Positions 1 to 9,240 are shown, counted from the stretch's first letter. The stretch: DNA of 64,000 nt from UBA4720 sp038227135 (GCA_038227135.1 JBBRQC010000013.1:3576-67575); one strand, 5' to 3'. Notes: generated by a model not told the origin, from the sequence alone. A program made the numbers and translations.

Positions 1-372
1 TCGGCGGTGAAGCTGAACGAGGAGGAGCTTCCCAAAGTTGCGGAGCTTTGCGGCATCGACGGTTCGAAGCCGAGTCAGATCCTCAGGCAGCTTCTGGAGC
101 GTTACGATCTTCGTCTCGCAGCGCTCACCTGCGGGGCGGAGGGTGCGTTATTGATGACGGGCGACGAGGAGTCCAGATCGCCCGCGATTCCGGCGAAGGT
201 CGTCGACACAGTTGGAGCGGGCGACGCGTTCACGGCCACACTCGTTCCGGATTTCCTGCGCGGGCTGCCGTTAGCTGAGATAAATGGTCACGCCAACGCA
301 GTCGCGTCGTTCGTGTGCTCGCAACCGGGCGCCGTCATGAAACTCCCCGATTACCTTGTGCAACCGGCGTGA
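1..372 (+). CDS. PfkB-family carbohydrate kinase, C-terminal part
   Basis: The frame is open from the first base, so the gene begins before the window; 123 residues remain. The PfkB C-terminal signature VDTVGAGDAF is present, with the Asp that serves as catalytic base and the glycine anion hole. KLNEEEL near the start matches the PfkB region just before the nucleotide site. The family phosphorylates sugars or nucleosides with ATP; the substrate, fructose-like or other, cannot be told from this fragment. The 163 bases after the stop show nothing recognisable. Confidence 0.85.
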   Translation, partial: SAVKLNEEELPKVAELCGIDGSKPSQILRQLLERYDLRLAALTCGAEGALLMTGDEESRSPAIPAKVVDTVGAGDAFTATLVPDFLRGLPLAEINGHANAVASFVCSQPGAVMKLPDYLVQPA

Positions 373-535
373 GGGAGGCGCTCGTTGGTGTCTACAAGTG
401 GTGGGTGGAGCCTGGCCAACCGCTATGTCGCGGAGTCCCAGGCGTTGTGGATGCCGACGAACAGCAGCAGGAGCGCGAATGCGGCGCCGCGAGCCTAAGG
501 AGACGAAATAAAGCCGCGGATCGCCCTCATCACCC

Positions 536-2029
536 CTAGTTAGCGAACATCTTCCTATAGTGCCGGTACCAGTCACTTTGAAACATCTCTGAAGGATCGA
601 GCCTGCGCTTGAGATTCAGGAATTCCGGGAATTCAGGATACGCGGCCACGACCTGCCTTCGCTCCGCCCACCGGTGGTACGTGAGGTAGTAACTCCCCCC
701 GTACTGCAGTCCGCGATCGATCAGCCGGCGAAACTCCTGCTTCGCCCTGTCGATCCCCGCCAGGTCGGGCATGACGTGGATGTTGAAGATGATGCAGGCG
801 TAAGGTTGCTTCGCCCAACGGAGCATCGTTTCCGTGTCGCGCTCTGTCAGGCGTATTGTCCCGTAAATCAGATCCGTCCTGTGCTCGAGAAAATCCGCGC
901 GAACGTCCGCGAGGAAGCGGACGAGTGCGCCGCGCGGGACGTAGATCTCCGAGATCATCTCCGTCCCATGCGCAAACTCGCCGAGCCGGGGGCCGAGGGC
1001 GTCGTGGTAGTCGGGAATGTAGGTGCTCATCTGATGCTCGTCGGACCAGTAGTACTGGCCCGACGTCGTCAGGTAGTAGCTCGAGTACGCCTCGAATGCA
1101 CGGGCGCGGTCCACGTGCGCGAGCAGGATCAGCTCGCGCCAGTTCTCGGGAGTGAGGTGGGCCCGGGTGGGCGGCATCGGCGTCGCGTCGTCCACCGGGC
1201 GGTAGCACGAGAAGACCCCCTTTCGAAGGAGCGCGTCGGAGTCGAGCTGCGTCGCGAACTGGGAATCGCCGTACTGGTAGCCGGCGGCGATACGTTGTTC
1301 GAACATTTCCGGGAGATCGTCAATGTCGATGACCTCGACCGTCCGCTGCACCTTGTGACGTCGCGTGAGACGCAGGCGCACGTTGACAATCGCGCCGAAC
1401 AAACCATACCCGCCGATCGCCGCGCGAAAGATCTCCTGATTATCCGTCCTGGTGCACCGGCGTGCAGCGCCGTCGGGCCCGACGATCGTAAATGCGACGA
1501 CGTCGCCGACGAATGGCTGGAGCCTCAACCCGCGCCCGTGCACGTTCGCGGCGAGCGCCCCACCGATGCTCAACTTGTCGGCTCCGGTCTGTTTCTGAAC
1601 GAACGCCCACGGCTTTGCATCATTCACCTGGCTCGCGAGCAGGTAATGGTAAAGCTCCGGCCATTGAATGCCGGCCTCGACTTCGATCTCGCCACCGGTG
1701 CGATCGAACTCGATGACGCGCGTCAGACCATTCATATCCAGCAGCGTAGCATTCGTCGCGAACTGCTGGCCACCCATCGCGTGTCTGCCGCCGGCAATGC
1801 TCAATCCCCTTCCATCGCGGCGGGCCGCGCGAACGACCGACTCCACCGCATCAAGGGATTCGGGTCTAACGACGTCACGCACTCTTGTGGGGTTCAGGCG
1901 CGAATGGACGTCGTTGACAGCAATACCACCGGCTGGCGATCCCGGGGTCTGACGCGGAATGCAGCCGGAGAGGGTAGTGGAAATGCCAGCCTTCGTGGCC
2001 AGCTCGATAAAATCACGCCTTGATATCAT
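536..2029 (-). CDS. Tat-exported FAD-linked oxidase (PCMH-type FAD domain)
   Basis: 497 residues from the ATG at 2029, chosen because GGAGGAG lies just upstream; a longer frame starts at 2056 without such a site. The N-terminus MISRRDFIELATKAG followed by a hydrophobic stretch and Cys resembles a Tat or lipoprotein signal. Residues about 60-230 form a FAD_binding_4 domain with GGRHAMGG, GGALAANVHGRG and IGGYGLFGAIV motifs typical of the VAO/PCMH flavoprotein family. The C-terminal half resembles sugar-lactone or alcohol oxidases. It probably oxidises a small alcohol, lactone or sugar outside the cytoplasm; the substrate is unknown. It stands alone on this strand. Confidence 0.8.
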   Translation of the reverse strand: MISRRDFIELATKAGISTTLSGCIPRQTPGSPAGGIAVNDVHSRLNPTRVRDVVRPESLDAVESVVRAARRDGRGLSIAGGRHAMGGQQFATNATLLDMNGLTRVIEFDRTGGEIEVEAGIQWPELYHYLLASQVNDAKPWAFVQKQTGADKLSIGGALAANVHGRGLRLQPFVGDVVAFTIVGPDGAARRCTRTDNQEIFRAAIGGYGLFGAIVNVRLRLTRRHKVQRTVEVIDIDDLPEMFEQRIAAGYQYGDSQFATQLDSDALLRKGVFSCYRPVDDATPMPPTRAHLTPENWRELILLAHVDRARAFEAYSSYYLTTSGQYYWSDEHQMSTYIPDYHDALGPRLGEFAHGTEMISEIYVPRGALVRFLADVRADFLEHRTDLIYGTIRLTERDTETMLRWAKQPYACIIFNIHVMPDLAGIDRAKQEFRRLIDRGLQYGGSYYLTYHRWAERRQVVAAYPEFPEFLNLKRRLDPSEMFQSDWYRHYRKMFAN

Positions 2030-2357
2030 GGCTCCTCCGAATTGGCGGCCAGGCACGCGCTATCGATCTCGCAGCAACAAAAACCATCCCCAGCGCAGCG
2101 CCCTGACGTGGGCTCGGTCATGCGTTCACATTACCCGCCCGGCACTTGGGGCACAGTACGCATTTGTACGTAGGAGGTCCTTTGAACCCGGCATTCCGCG
2201 GTCTACGTTGGTTGACGTATTCGGGTTATCAGGCCCAAACGCAGCCTGTCGCGGTTGGTGTGCCGGGACTGGTATCGCCTCCAGGCATTCTCGCCATCCC
2301 TAACAAACTTGGTGACCAGGGATAATGTTCCAATCGCCCAAACCGTCGGAGTCAGTC
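2030..2357. other. Intergenic region with a doubtful 47-codon ORF
   Basis: This space separates two divergent genes and should hold both promoters. A TTG-initiated reading frame at 2182-2325 (+), 47 codons, is preceded by AGGAGG at 2172-2177 and ends at TAATG. Its product lacks a signal peptide, membrane segment or known motif. It could be a leader peptide for the downstream esterase or chance. No terminator or repeat is evident. Confidence 0.25.
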
Positions 2358-3158
2358 ATGTCGCCGAAAACGACATTAGCGGTGATCGCTCCTCTCATGC
2401 TGTCTCTGTGTTTTCCGTCCGGCGCGGCGTACGCGCAGCAAACGCCAGCGGCGCCTCACCCAGCGGCGCAGCCCGCCCCACTGACGGCCGACGAGATCGC
2501 CAGGCGCCAGGCACAGGAGGAGAGGTTCCACAACGATTGGGCAAATCTTCAGAAGTACCGCGAGGCAAACGCCAAACTTTCTGCGCCCATGAAAAACGAG
2601 AATCGTGTGGTCTTCCTCGGCAACTCGATCACGGAAGGTTGGGCGCCCTACTTCCCCACAATGTTTCCCGGAAAACCTTACATCGGGCGCGGCATTGGCG
2701 GGCAGACGACACCGCAAATGGTTCTCCGATTCCGCCAGGACGTGATTGCGCTCAAGCCAAAGGTCGTCGTGATCCTCGCCGGTACCAACGACATCGCCGG
2801 CAACACCGGCCCATCGACACTCGAGATGATCGAGGACAACATCGCCTCGATGGCGGAGCTGGCGAAGGCGAACGGAATCCGCGTCGTACTCTCTTCGGTG
2901 CTTCCAGTCTGGGACTATCCGTGGAAGCCGGGCCTGGAGCCCGCGCCAAAAATCATCGCGCTCAACAAATGGATGAAGGAGTATGCGCGCGCGCACGGCG
3001 CGGTCTACCTCGACTATCACTCGGCAATGGCGGACTCGCGGAGCGGGATGCGCAGCGAACTCGCTTCCGATGGGGTCCACCCGAATGAAGCCGGCTACCG
3101 GCTAATGGCGCCACTCGCCGAACAGGCGATCCAAAAAGCATTGCGCGGAAAACGATAG
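2358..3158 (+). CDS. Secreted SGNH/GDSL-family esterase
   Basis: 266 residues from the ATG at 2358, which has GGAG 7 bases upstream and places a signal peptide (MSPKTTLAVIAPLMLSL, cleavage near AYAQQ) at the N-terminus; a longer frame from 2325 would bury it. SGNH blocks are clear: FLGNSITEGW (block I, Ser nucleophile), GRGIGGQTT (block II, Gly), LAGTNDIAG (block III, Asn) and DGVHPNEAGY (block V, Asp and His). The family hydrolyses acyl esters, often on carbohydrates or the cell envelope. A periplasmic location follows from the signal. Specificity is not visible. Confidence 0.9.
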   Translation: MSPKTTLAVIAPLMLSLCFPSGAAYAQQTPAAPHPAAQPAPLTADEIARRQAQEERFHNDWANLQKYREANAKLSAPMKNENRVVFLGNSITEGWAPYFPTMFPGKPYIGRGIGGQTTPQMVLRFRQDVIALKPKVVVILAGTNDIAGNTGPSTLEMIEDNIASMAELAKANGIRVVLSSVLPVWDYPWKPGLEPAPKIIALNKWMKEYARAHGAVYLDYHSAMADSRSGMRSELASDGVHPNEAGYRLMAPLAEQAIQKALRGKR

Positions 3159-3168
3159 TGAGGAAGTG

Positions 3169-4494
3169 CTAGTTGAACCGCGTCGTCCTCCAAAGCGCGG
3201 CGCCAACACCCATCAGCATTCCCAGCGTTGCCACCACGAGCACGGCTGCCCACTCCCACCGCAGCGATATCTGCGGTGCGCGCGCAACGAGCGCAAAACC
3301 GATGATCGTCGCCGTCGCGACACCAACCACCAGCCAGTCTATCCACGTGCGCGGACGAGGCGGCGAGGTTGTGTTCTCGCCGGCGATCCGCGATTGCGTG
3401 TATTCGGGATCGACGCCGTATCGCGCACCTTCTTTCGCCGCGGCCTTCTGCCAGCGCAGATGCTCGCTACGACTCACCGATGAAAGAGCGATGACACCGG
3501 CGCCAATCGCCATCACGATCGAGCCGCCGATGACTTGTGCCAACACGGAATGCGACGCCCCGCGCAGCTCACCGAAAACGAGAATTCCCCACAACAGTCC
3601 CCACAACTGGTTGGTGTTCGAGAGTGGAATTCCGCGCGTGATCCCCGCGTACTTGACGGCGTATTGCTGGAACAGGTCGCCGACCACCCACACGAAACCT
3701 CCCGCCAGCAGCCAGAAGAGAATGTGACGCGCGCCGGATAACTGGGCCCAGAGAGGGCCCGCGCCGCCGGAATAAGTGAGAGCGAGCACCGTCATCATTC
3801 CCAGCTCACCGACGGTGAAAAACGTGATAAAAGAGAGCGGGCTCATCCCCGTGAGGTAGGCTTTGCGGTAGGGGATGTACATCGTTCCCCATAGCACGCC
3901 GGCACCCAGTGCGGCCGCAACGCCGCGAGCCGCATCACGCGGTGGAACCTGCGCCGCTGATGCAATAGCCAGCGCTGTTGCTCCTGCGAACATCAGCACC
4001 GCGCCGCCAAGCACGCCGGCCCAGCGCCGCCAATCGGCACCGCGCAATTCCTGGAAGAAGAGTATGCCCCATAAGATTCCGAGCAGACTGTTGCTGTTCC
4101 AGAGTGGGAACGCGATGCTGAGGCCCACGTCGCGCACGGCGAAGATGGTCAGCGTATTCGCGACCGCCCACAGACAACCTGCGAGCACTGCCCACACGAT
4201 GAGATGCGGTGCCTGACGCAGGTCTGCCGCGATGTATGACGTTCCCTGGATCAACGCGGGCAATGTCCACCGCGCGAGGAAGACGCCGATCACCATACCG
4301 AGCGAAATCACTACGGGAGACAATCCGAGCGTCACCAGCTTTGTCGGGGCTTCGGCTGCTCCCAGCCAGGCGCCGGCCGTGAGCCCACACAGCATCCCGA
4401 CACTTTGTAGAGTGCGGAGACGACGGGCGTCGAGCCCGCCCGGTTCCGCGGCGCCGCGCGACCCCTCGAGTCTGATCGCGCTCAAGAGATCCAC
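3169..4494 (-). CDS. GRP/RhaT-like sugar transporter (DMT superfamily)
   Basis: 441 residues with about ten hydrophobic segments in two similar halves. The motifs FPLWNSNSLLGILWGILFF and IPLSNTNQLWGLLWGILVF recur at equivalent places, the internal duplication expected of DMT carriers. This layout matches the glucose/ribose porter and L-rhamnose-proton symporter group, which import monosaccharides with a cation. The GTG start at 4494 overlaps the end of a 39-aa membrane microprotein by 13 bases, so the two are probably translationally coupled. A long polar insertion after helix 8, around residues 340-380, is unlike RhaT. The sugar is unknown. Confidence 0.75.
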   Translation of the reverse strand: MDLLSAIRLEGSRGAAEPGGLDARRLRTLQSVGMLCGLTAGAWLGAAEAPTKLVTLGLSPVVISLGMVIGVFLARWTLPALIQGTSYIAADLRQAPHLIVWAVLAGCLWAVANTLTIFAVRDVGLSIAFPLWNSNSLLGILWGILFFQELRGADWRRWAGVLGGAVLMFAGATALAIASAAQVPPRDAARGVAAALGAGVLWGTMYIPYRKAYLTGMSPLSFITFFTVGELGMMTVLALTYSGGAGPLWAQLSGARHILFWLLAGGFVWVVGDLFQQYAVKYAGITRGIPLSNTNQLWGLLWGILVFGELRGASHSVLAQVIGGSIVMAIGAGVIALSSVSRSEHLRWQKAAAKEGARYGVDPEYTQSRIAGENTTSPPRPRTWIDWLVVGVATATIIGFALVARAPQISLRWEWAAVLVVATLGMLMGVGAALWRTTRFN

Positions 4495-4601
4495 CGCAGC
4501 ACGAGAAGTCCTCCAGCCAGCACGGCGACCGGCACCCAGAACTGCACGTCACGCAGGACAAGGCCCAGCCAGGCAGAGTGCTGCTCGCGATCGTCGCTCA
4601 T
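4482..4601 (-). CDS. 39-residue single-pass membrane microprotein
   Basis: A short frame starting at ATG 4601 with GAGGGGAG 5-12 bases upstream. The product has a charged N-terminus (MSDDREQ), an amphipathic stretch and one strongly hydrophobic helix (VPVAVLAGGLLVLRW). Its stop lies 13 bases inside the transporter frame, the arrangement expected for a coupled two-gene operon. A good ribosome site, a membrane segment and tight overlap support translation. It may be an accessory subunit or stabiliser of the transporter; this is inference. Confidence 0.65.
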   Translation of the reverse strand: MSDDREQHSAWLGLVLRDVQFWVPVAVLAGGLLVLRWIS

Positions 4602-5085
4602 TGGCTCCCCTCAGCAGTTGGCGGGCAATACTGGTCAGGACCGGGTGCCTCGCGCAAGGGCGCGTGTCTTTCGCTCTGAGCTCGTCGGTGAAATCCCAAA
4701 CTGCTGTGTGCAGTTCCCTGGCTGACAGTGGGGTGTGGGTAAAGGCCGCGACGAACTGGGTGCGGAGCCGCAGACCGCCAGTCGAAGCGAACAGCGCACC
4801 GTCTCGGTGTGAACGTCGTTAAGTTGGACTCATCTCTTATCAATCGCGGGAATTCATTAAATGACGTGGATCGGGATAGCGTTCATTGCAATAGTTCCTG
4901 TATTCGCCTGCTCACGCGGTGAGCCGGTGTGCCGGTGCTGCTCAGCGTCGCGGACACGATTCGGCTCGAGATCGATTTTGACCTGATTCGGCAGCGTTAA
5001 GCGCGCGCTGATGGGGTTGCAGTTCGGAGTAGATTTCTCCATAGATTCGTCACCGAAGTCACCTACTTTGATCGCGTGCTGACAC
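4602..5085. other. Intergenic region with possible broken lipoprotein ORF
   Basis: About 480 bases without a firm gene. It should contain the promoter for the minus-strand microprotein/transporter pair. At 4861 (+) an ATG opens a frame with a lipoprotein-like start (hydrophobic, then VFACSRGEP). After about 22 codons the frame drifts into Cys/Arg-rich sequence and stops at codon 42. A shift of one base near 4925 would continue it as VPVLLSVADTIRLEIDFDL and then a stop. This may be a decayed or frameshifted small lipoprotein; evidence is thin. Confidence 0.3.
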
Positions 5086-5541
5086 ATGGCTGATTCAGAC
5101 AAGCCCCTTGCCCCATGGACTGCTTCGCGGAGCGCGAAGGAGAAAAACGTCGTACAGCGCGCGGTTACCGCGCTTCTGGACCAGCTTGCGCCCGAGAAGG
5201 TACTCAAGCGGGGCGATACTCTCGCGCTGGACGTCGAGCAACACCGCACACCCAACGGCTGCGTGCTGCAGGCCTCAACAGCTGCCGTGAGTGTGTCGTG
5301 GTTTTCCAAGACCGGCAAAGACACGCCTCTGGGCGAGCTGCACGTAGTTGTGTGGAAAGGAGTCGTTTCGCGCCGCGGCAGAGCGGCCAATCCGGTTGGT
5401 GCCAAGGAAGTAAAGGAGCTGGTGTTGCGCCCGATCGAGGGGCCAACGGACGAAAACGTGTGGAGGGCGGTCGACGGCACTGAATTCGATACCGACGCCC
5501 TCGCCGCTCGCGTCATCGCACTCCTGGAAGAACAGGTCTGA
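5086..5541 (+). CDS. Conserved-looking hypothetical protein, 151 aa
   Basis: Not recognised. The product is soluble, mixed alpha/beta by eye, without signal peptide or membrane segment, and has no cysteine/histidine metal cluster. Residues 20-45 (ALLDQLAPEKVLKRGD) look helical; the middle is strand-rich (LHVVVWKGVV). The stop lies 8 bases before the TTG start of the Bcp peroxiredoxin, so the two are likely cotranscribed and it may share a role in oxidative stress. Codon use resembles that of its neighbours. Confidence 0.7.
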   Translation: MADSDKPLAPWTASRSAKEKNVVQRAVTALLDQLAPEKVLKRGDTLALDVEQHRTPNGCVLQASTAAVSVSWFSKTGKDTPLGELHVVVWKGVVSRRGRAANPVGAKEVKELVLRPIEGPTDENVWRAVDGTEFDTDALAARVIALLEEQV

Positions 5542-5549
5542 GCGCCACG

Positions 5550-6014
5550 TTGATCGCTGAAGGCGACAAGGCCCCGAATTTCTCCCTCGAGGCCGATGAC
5601 GGAACCACCGTGAGTCGCGATTCGCTCGCGGGGAAGAACGTCATCCTCTTCTTCTATCCCAAGGACGACACATCCGGTTGCACCAAGGAAGCGTGTGATT
5701 TTCGCGACGCGCTCCCCCGGTTCGGGAAGGTCGATGCGGTGGTGATCGGAGTCAGCCCGGACAGCCTCGACTCACACCGCAAGTTCAAGCAGAAATACCA
5801 GCTTCCGTATCGACTCCTCTCAGACGAGGGTCACAAGGTCGCGGAGTCTTTTGGAGTCTGGAAGGAGAAATCCATGTATGGGCGCACATACATGGGGATC
5901 GAGCGCACCACGGTGATCATCGATCGCACGGGGCGCGTTGCCCGAATATTTCCAAAGGTGAATGTCTCCGGGCACGCCCTCGAAGTCGAGAAAGCCGTGC
6001 AGAGTCTGAAGTAA
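5550..6014 (+). CDS. bcp: Thioredoxin-dependent peroxiredoxin, Bcp/PrxQ type
   Basis: 154 residues, usual for the family. The AhpC/TSA fold signature FFYPKDDTSGCTKEACDFRD contains the peroxidatic Cys and, five residues on, the resolving Cys typical of BCP/PrxQ. The C-terminal part (ERTTVIIDRTGRVARIF) is the usual final strands. It reduces hydrogen peroxide and lipid hydroperoxides with thioredoxin in the cytoplasm. The start is TTG at 5550; a CTG at 5538 would add four residues (MSAT) and overlap the previous stop, so the exact start is uncertain. Confidence 0.93.
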   Translation: MIAEGDKAPNFSLEADDGTTVSRDSLAGKNVILFFYPKDDTSGCTKEACDFRDALPRFGKVDAVVIGVSPDSLDSHRKFKQKYQLPYRLLSDEGHKVAESFGVWKEKSMYGRTYMGIERTTVIIDRTGRVARIFPKVNVSGHALEVEKAVQSLK

Positions 6015-6023
6015 GGACCCGTT

Positions 6024-7268
6024 TCAGGGTGATGCGACTGGCACCGGCGCTTTTCTTCCGTCGTCGATTCCCAAGCCGAGGATGATCGTGCCGAGAACCA
6101 GAGCGGCCGATGTGAAAAGCGGGATCGTTTTCCCGAGGTGATCGTAGGAGAAGCCCGCCCACAACGGGATGATCACCCGTGACAGGCCGCCGAATGTCTG
6201 CTGCACCCCCATGTACAGACCGCGCTCTCTGCTGGAGATCACGCGCGACAACATGGACGTCACGCATGGAAATGTGAAAGCCGTACCGAGCGGAATCAGG
6301 GCCACTGCAATTGCCAGCATGGCGTACCCGCGCGCGAGAGGAAGCGTCGCCAGGCCCGTCGCGAGAAGGGCCAGCCCAACCCGAGACAGCTGGGCCTCGC
6401 CATATCGATCCACCATCTTCCCCAGGATCCCGGCGCGCGTCACCACCGAAATCACACCGACATAGGTGTAGAAAATCCAGATATTACCCTTGCTCACACC
6501 AAATCTGTCGGCGAGAAACAACGCGAGGATTCCCATAAGTCCCGAGAATGCCCCCATCGCTATTGCGTAGATCCAGATCAGTCTCGGTGCCGGTTCTCCC
6601 GGATGGGTGATCACGTAGGCGATCACCGTTCGCGAGGTGCGTGGCTTGGCGACATGTGCTTCAGTCATGTCCCGCGATTCACGCAGGAACTTCCAGGCGA
6701 AGAAAATGTTCACCAGGCATAGACTCGCCGCGGCAAGCCCGGGGCCGCTGCGACCAAACCGGAGTGCCATTCCTCCGATCGCGGGGCCGATCGCAACGCC
6801 GACATTCGTTGCCGCGGAAAGCCAGCCGAGGGCCTTCGCGCGATTGTCTGGCTCGACCGAATCCGCGACGTAAGCCTGAATGACGCCAACGGTTCCCCCA
6901 CCAGCACCCTGAACGATCCTCGATAGCAGCAACAACCAGATCGAGCCCGCGAAGGCAAAGACGACGTAAGCGATAGCCGACGCAGTGAGCCCAACGAGAA
7001 GAGCAGGGCGTCTGCCGTATCGATCGGAGAACCTTCCCCAGAACGGAGCGCTGAGAAGCTGCGCCGCGGTGAACGCACCCATCAGAATTACCACGACCAG
7101 CGCGCCACCTCCCATCTCGCGCGCGTAGAACGGCATTAGTGGGATGATCATCAGAACTCCCACCATGTCCACGAAGTTCGTGATGATGAGCACGAACAAC
7201 TTCCCGCTTGCCACCTTCGATACCCGCCCGCCCACAGCCGAGGCTCTGCTACGCAGAGGAGACACCAT
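6024..7268 (-). CDS. MFS transporter, TetA-like DHA1 group
   Basis: 414 residues, twelve hydrophobic segments. The loop 2-3 motif GRFSDRYGRRP is the canonical MFS motif A, and the fifth-helix region GVAIGPAIGG matches motif C of drug:proton antiporters. It is the last gene of the nucleoside ABC operon: its ATG overlaps the preceding stop as TGATG. It is probably an inner-membrane exporter of small molecules. The operon suggests nucleoside- or base-related substrates, but TetA-like sequence alone cannot distinguish these. Confidence 0.85.
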   Translation of the reverse strand: MVSPLRSRASAVGGRVSKVASGKLFVLIITNFVDMVGVLMIIPLMPFYAREMGGGALVVVILMGAFTAAQLLSAPFWGRFSDRYGRRPALLVGLTASAIAYVVFAFAGSIWLLLLSRIVQGAGGGTVGVIQAYVADSVEPDNRAKALGWLSAATNVGVAIGPAIGGMALRFGRSGPGLAAASLCLVNIFFAWKFLRESRDMTEAHVAKPRTSRTVIAYVITHPGEPAPRLIWIYAIAMGAFSGLMGILALFLADRFGVSKGNIWIFYTYVGVISVVTRAGILGKMVDRYGEAQLSRVGLALLATGLATLPLARGYAMLAIAVALIPLGTAFTFPCVTSMLSRVISSRERGLYMGVQQTFGGLSRVIIPLWAGFSYDHLGKTIPLFTSAALVLGTIILGLGIDDGRKAPVPVASP

Positions 7269-8137
7269 CAGTTCTCCACCTTGCCGAGAGCGGCCGGAGG
7301 AACCGCCTTGCCGACTACGCCAGCGAGCGCGACGATGACGAGGAGGTAGGGAATCATTTCAATGAACTGAGACGGAATCGCGTGGTTACCCTGCAATTGT
7401 ATCTGAAGTGTTTCCGCTGCGGCGAAAAGCAGACATGCCAGCGCGGCCCGAATCGGGTTCCACCGCCCGAAGATCACGGCAGAGATTGCAATGAACCCCC
7501 TCCCTGCGGTCATCTGATCGGTGAACTGATGCTGATCGAGCGCGAGATAAACGCCGCCGAGTCCGGCCAGAATTCCCGAAATCGCCACCGCGAGATATCG
7601 GATGCGATTTACGCTGACTCCAACACTTTCAGCTGCTTCCGGATGCTCACCCGCCGCGCGCACGCGCAGTCCGAACGGCGTTCTGTAAATGACGAACGCC
7701 ACCGCGGGCGCGACCAGCAATCCGAGCCAGAGGAGAGGGTTGTCGAATCCGCCGGCTTTGATGTTACCGCCGAAGCCGGTCACTCTTGGAGAATTCGAGG
7801 AGCTGGCGAAGAAGAGTTTGAGGAAAAATCTTGTCACGCCGATTGCCAGAAGGTTGATCGCTACGCCAACCACCACCTGATCCGCTCGATAGCGAATCGT
7901 GGTGACCGCATGGATGGCCGCGAAAAAAAGCCCACCCAGCATTCCGCTCAGGACGCCAATCCATGGACTTCCCGAGTAATGGGCGCCGACGACCGCCGCG
8001 AACGCGCCCCCCAGCATGAAACCTTCCAGCGTCAGACTCACGATTCCCGACCGTTCTGCGACGACCCCGCCGCTTGCCGCGAAGAGATATGGAATCGCGA
8101 TGCGGATCATCTGCGTAATGAACGAAATCGGGTTCAC
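7268..8137 (-). CDS. Nucleoside/sugar ABC transporter permease 2 (NupQ-like)
   Basis: 289 residues, about eight hydrophobic segments, of the BPD_transp_2 family. The motif AAGEHPEAAESVGVSVNRIRY is the cytoplasmic coupling loop common to both permeases of nucleoside importers. Its start overlaps the preceding permease by 4 bases (ATGA), and its stop abuts the MFS gene. The heterodimer with permease 1 should form the channel for nucleosides or related sugars delivered by the BMP-type binding protein. Confidence 0.87.
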   Translation of the reverse strand: MNPISFITQMIRIAIPYLFAASGGVVAERSGIVSLTLEGFMLGGAFAAVVGAHYSGSPWIGVLSGMLGGLFFAAIHAVTTIRYRADQVVVGVAINLLAIGVTRFFLKLFFASSSNSPRVTGFGGNIKAGGFDNPLLWLGLLVAPAVAFVIYRTPFGLRVRAAGEHPEAAESVGVSVNRIRYLAVAISGILAGLGGVYLALDQHQFTDQMTAGRGFIAISAVIFGRWNPIRAALACLLFAAAETLQIQLQGNHAIPSQFIEMIPYLLVIVALAGVVGKAVPPAALGKVEN

Positions 8138-9240
8138 GCGTCGCTCCTTCTGCGCGCGCTCCGCAACGCACGCCGGACTTCGGGAACCGACGTGGCCACG
8201 GCTATGATGACGACGCCCTGCAGCACGTCCATCATCTGCTTTGGCACGAAGGCGTGTATGGCCAGGCCACCCTGCGAGAGGGTGGCAAAGAAAAAGGCGG
8301 CCAGCAGAACGCCGAAGGGATGGTTTCTGCCGACGAGAGCCACCGCGATGCCGAGGAAGCCAGCGCCGCTCGCAAACCCATCTTCATAGTAGTGCTTGTA
8401 GCCGAGTACGTAGTTGATGCCGCCCATTCCGGCGATCACGCCGGAGAAAGTGAGGGCTTTCATCCAGACGCGTCCGACGCTGATTCCGCCGTACTCCGCC
8501 GCTTCGGGCTGCAGCCCGACCGCTCGCAGCTCGTATCCGCCGCGCGCGCGAAAGAGGTAAAACCAGACCGCCGCGGCGACGAGCACCGCCACGACGAGCA
8601 CGAGATTCGCGGCTGAGCCGTGGAACCTCGAATCGATGTCGGCGAGACGAGGCAGGACTCCGGCGTGAATCTCGGGAGTGTGCAATGTCTCCGGAACGTG
8701 CATATGGCCGGCGATGAACCAGTTCAGCAGGGCGAGCACGATGAAGTTGAGCATGATCGTCACGATCACTTCGTGCGCGCCGAACCTGGTCTTGAGATAC
8801 GCGGGCACCGCCCCAACGATTCCGCCAGCGCAGCCAGCCGCGATCATGCAGAGAATGAGCGCAATCGCGAGTGGAGTACCCCCGGGCAGTACGAGACCAA
8901 TGAGCGCCGCAGCGAACCCGCCAGCCGCGAGCTGGCTCTCGCCTCCAATGTTGAACAATCCGGCGCGCAGTCCGAATGAAACAGCGAGTCCGGTAAAGGC
9001 GAGTGTGGTCGCCTTGTAGAGAACCTGCCCGAATCCGTAGGCGTTTCCCCAGGTGCCTTCCAGCAACAAGCGATACACGACAGCCGGCGATTGTCCGTAG
9101 CTCAGGATCAGGAGATCGCCGCAAATGAGAGCGACGAGCAGCGCGACCAGCGGTGGGATCAGGGCTTCTTCCGCCCGTTCACGCCAAGGGGTCGCGGCAA
9201 ACGTCGGCTTTGTACTGCTCGCTATCGGTGAAGCGGTCAC
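8134..9240 (-). CDS. Nucleoside/sugar ABC transporter permease 1 (NupP-like)
   Basis: 368 residues, around ten hydrophobic segments, BPD_transp_2 family. The coupling-loop motif AVGLQPEAAEYGGISVGRV matches that of permease 2, and KTRFGAHEVIVTIMLNF is typical of nucleoside-type permeases. The first 20 residues are polar and the first helix begins near residue 30. It overlaps the ATPase stop and the next permease start by 4 bases each, so the four import genes are translated in a chain. Confidence 0.87.
   Translation of the reverse strand: MTASPIASSTKPTFAATPWRERAEEALIPPLVALLVALICGDLLILSYGQSPAVVYRLLLEGTWGNAYGFGQVLYKATTLAFTGLAVSFGLRAGLFNIGGESQLAAGGFAAALIGLVLPGGTPLAIALILCMIAAGCAGGIVGAVPAYLKTRFGAHEVIVTIMLNFIVLALLNWFIAGHMHVPETLHTPEIHAGVLPRLADIDSRFHGSAANLVLVVAVLVAAAVWFYLFRARGGYELRAVGLQPEAAEYGGISVGRVWMKALTFSGVIAGMGGINYVLGYKHYYEDGFASGAGFLGIAVALVGRNHPFGVLLAAFFFATLSQGGLAIHAFVPKQMMDVLQGVVIIAVATSVPEVRRALRSARRRSDA

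Noticed and set aside
12..372. Treating the first gene as fructokinase specifically
   Set aside because: Only the C-terminal third is present; substrate-determining residues are missing.
674..2023. Long plus-strand open frame opposite the FAD oxidase
   Set aside because: It mirrors the oxidase codons, has Arg/Val-rich composition and no domain; the oxidase has clear motifs and a ribosome site.
7208..8389. 393-codon plus-strand frame across the permease genes
   Set aside because: An antisense shadow of three membrane-protein genes; the product is polar and featureless.
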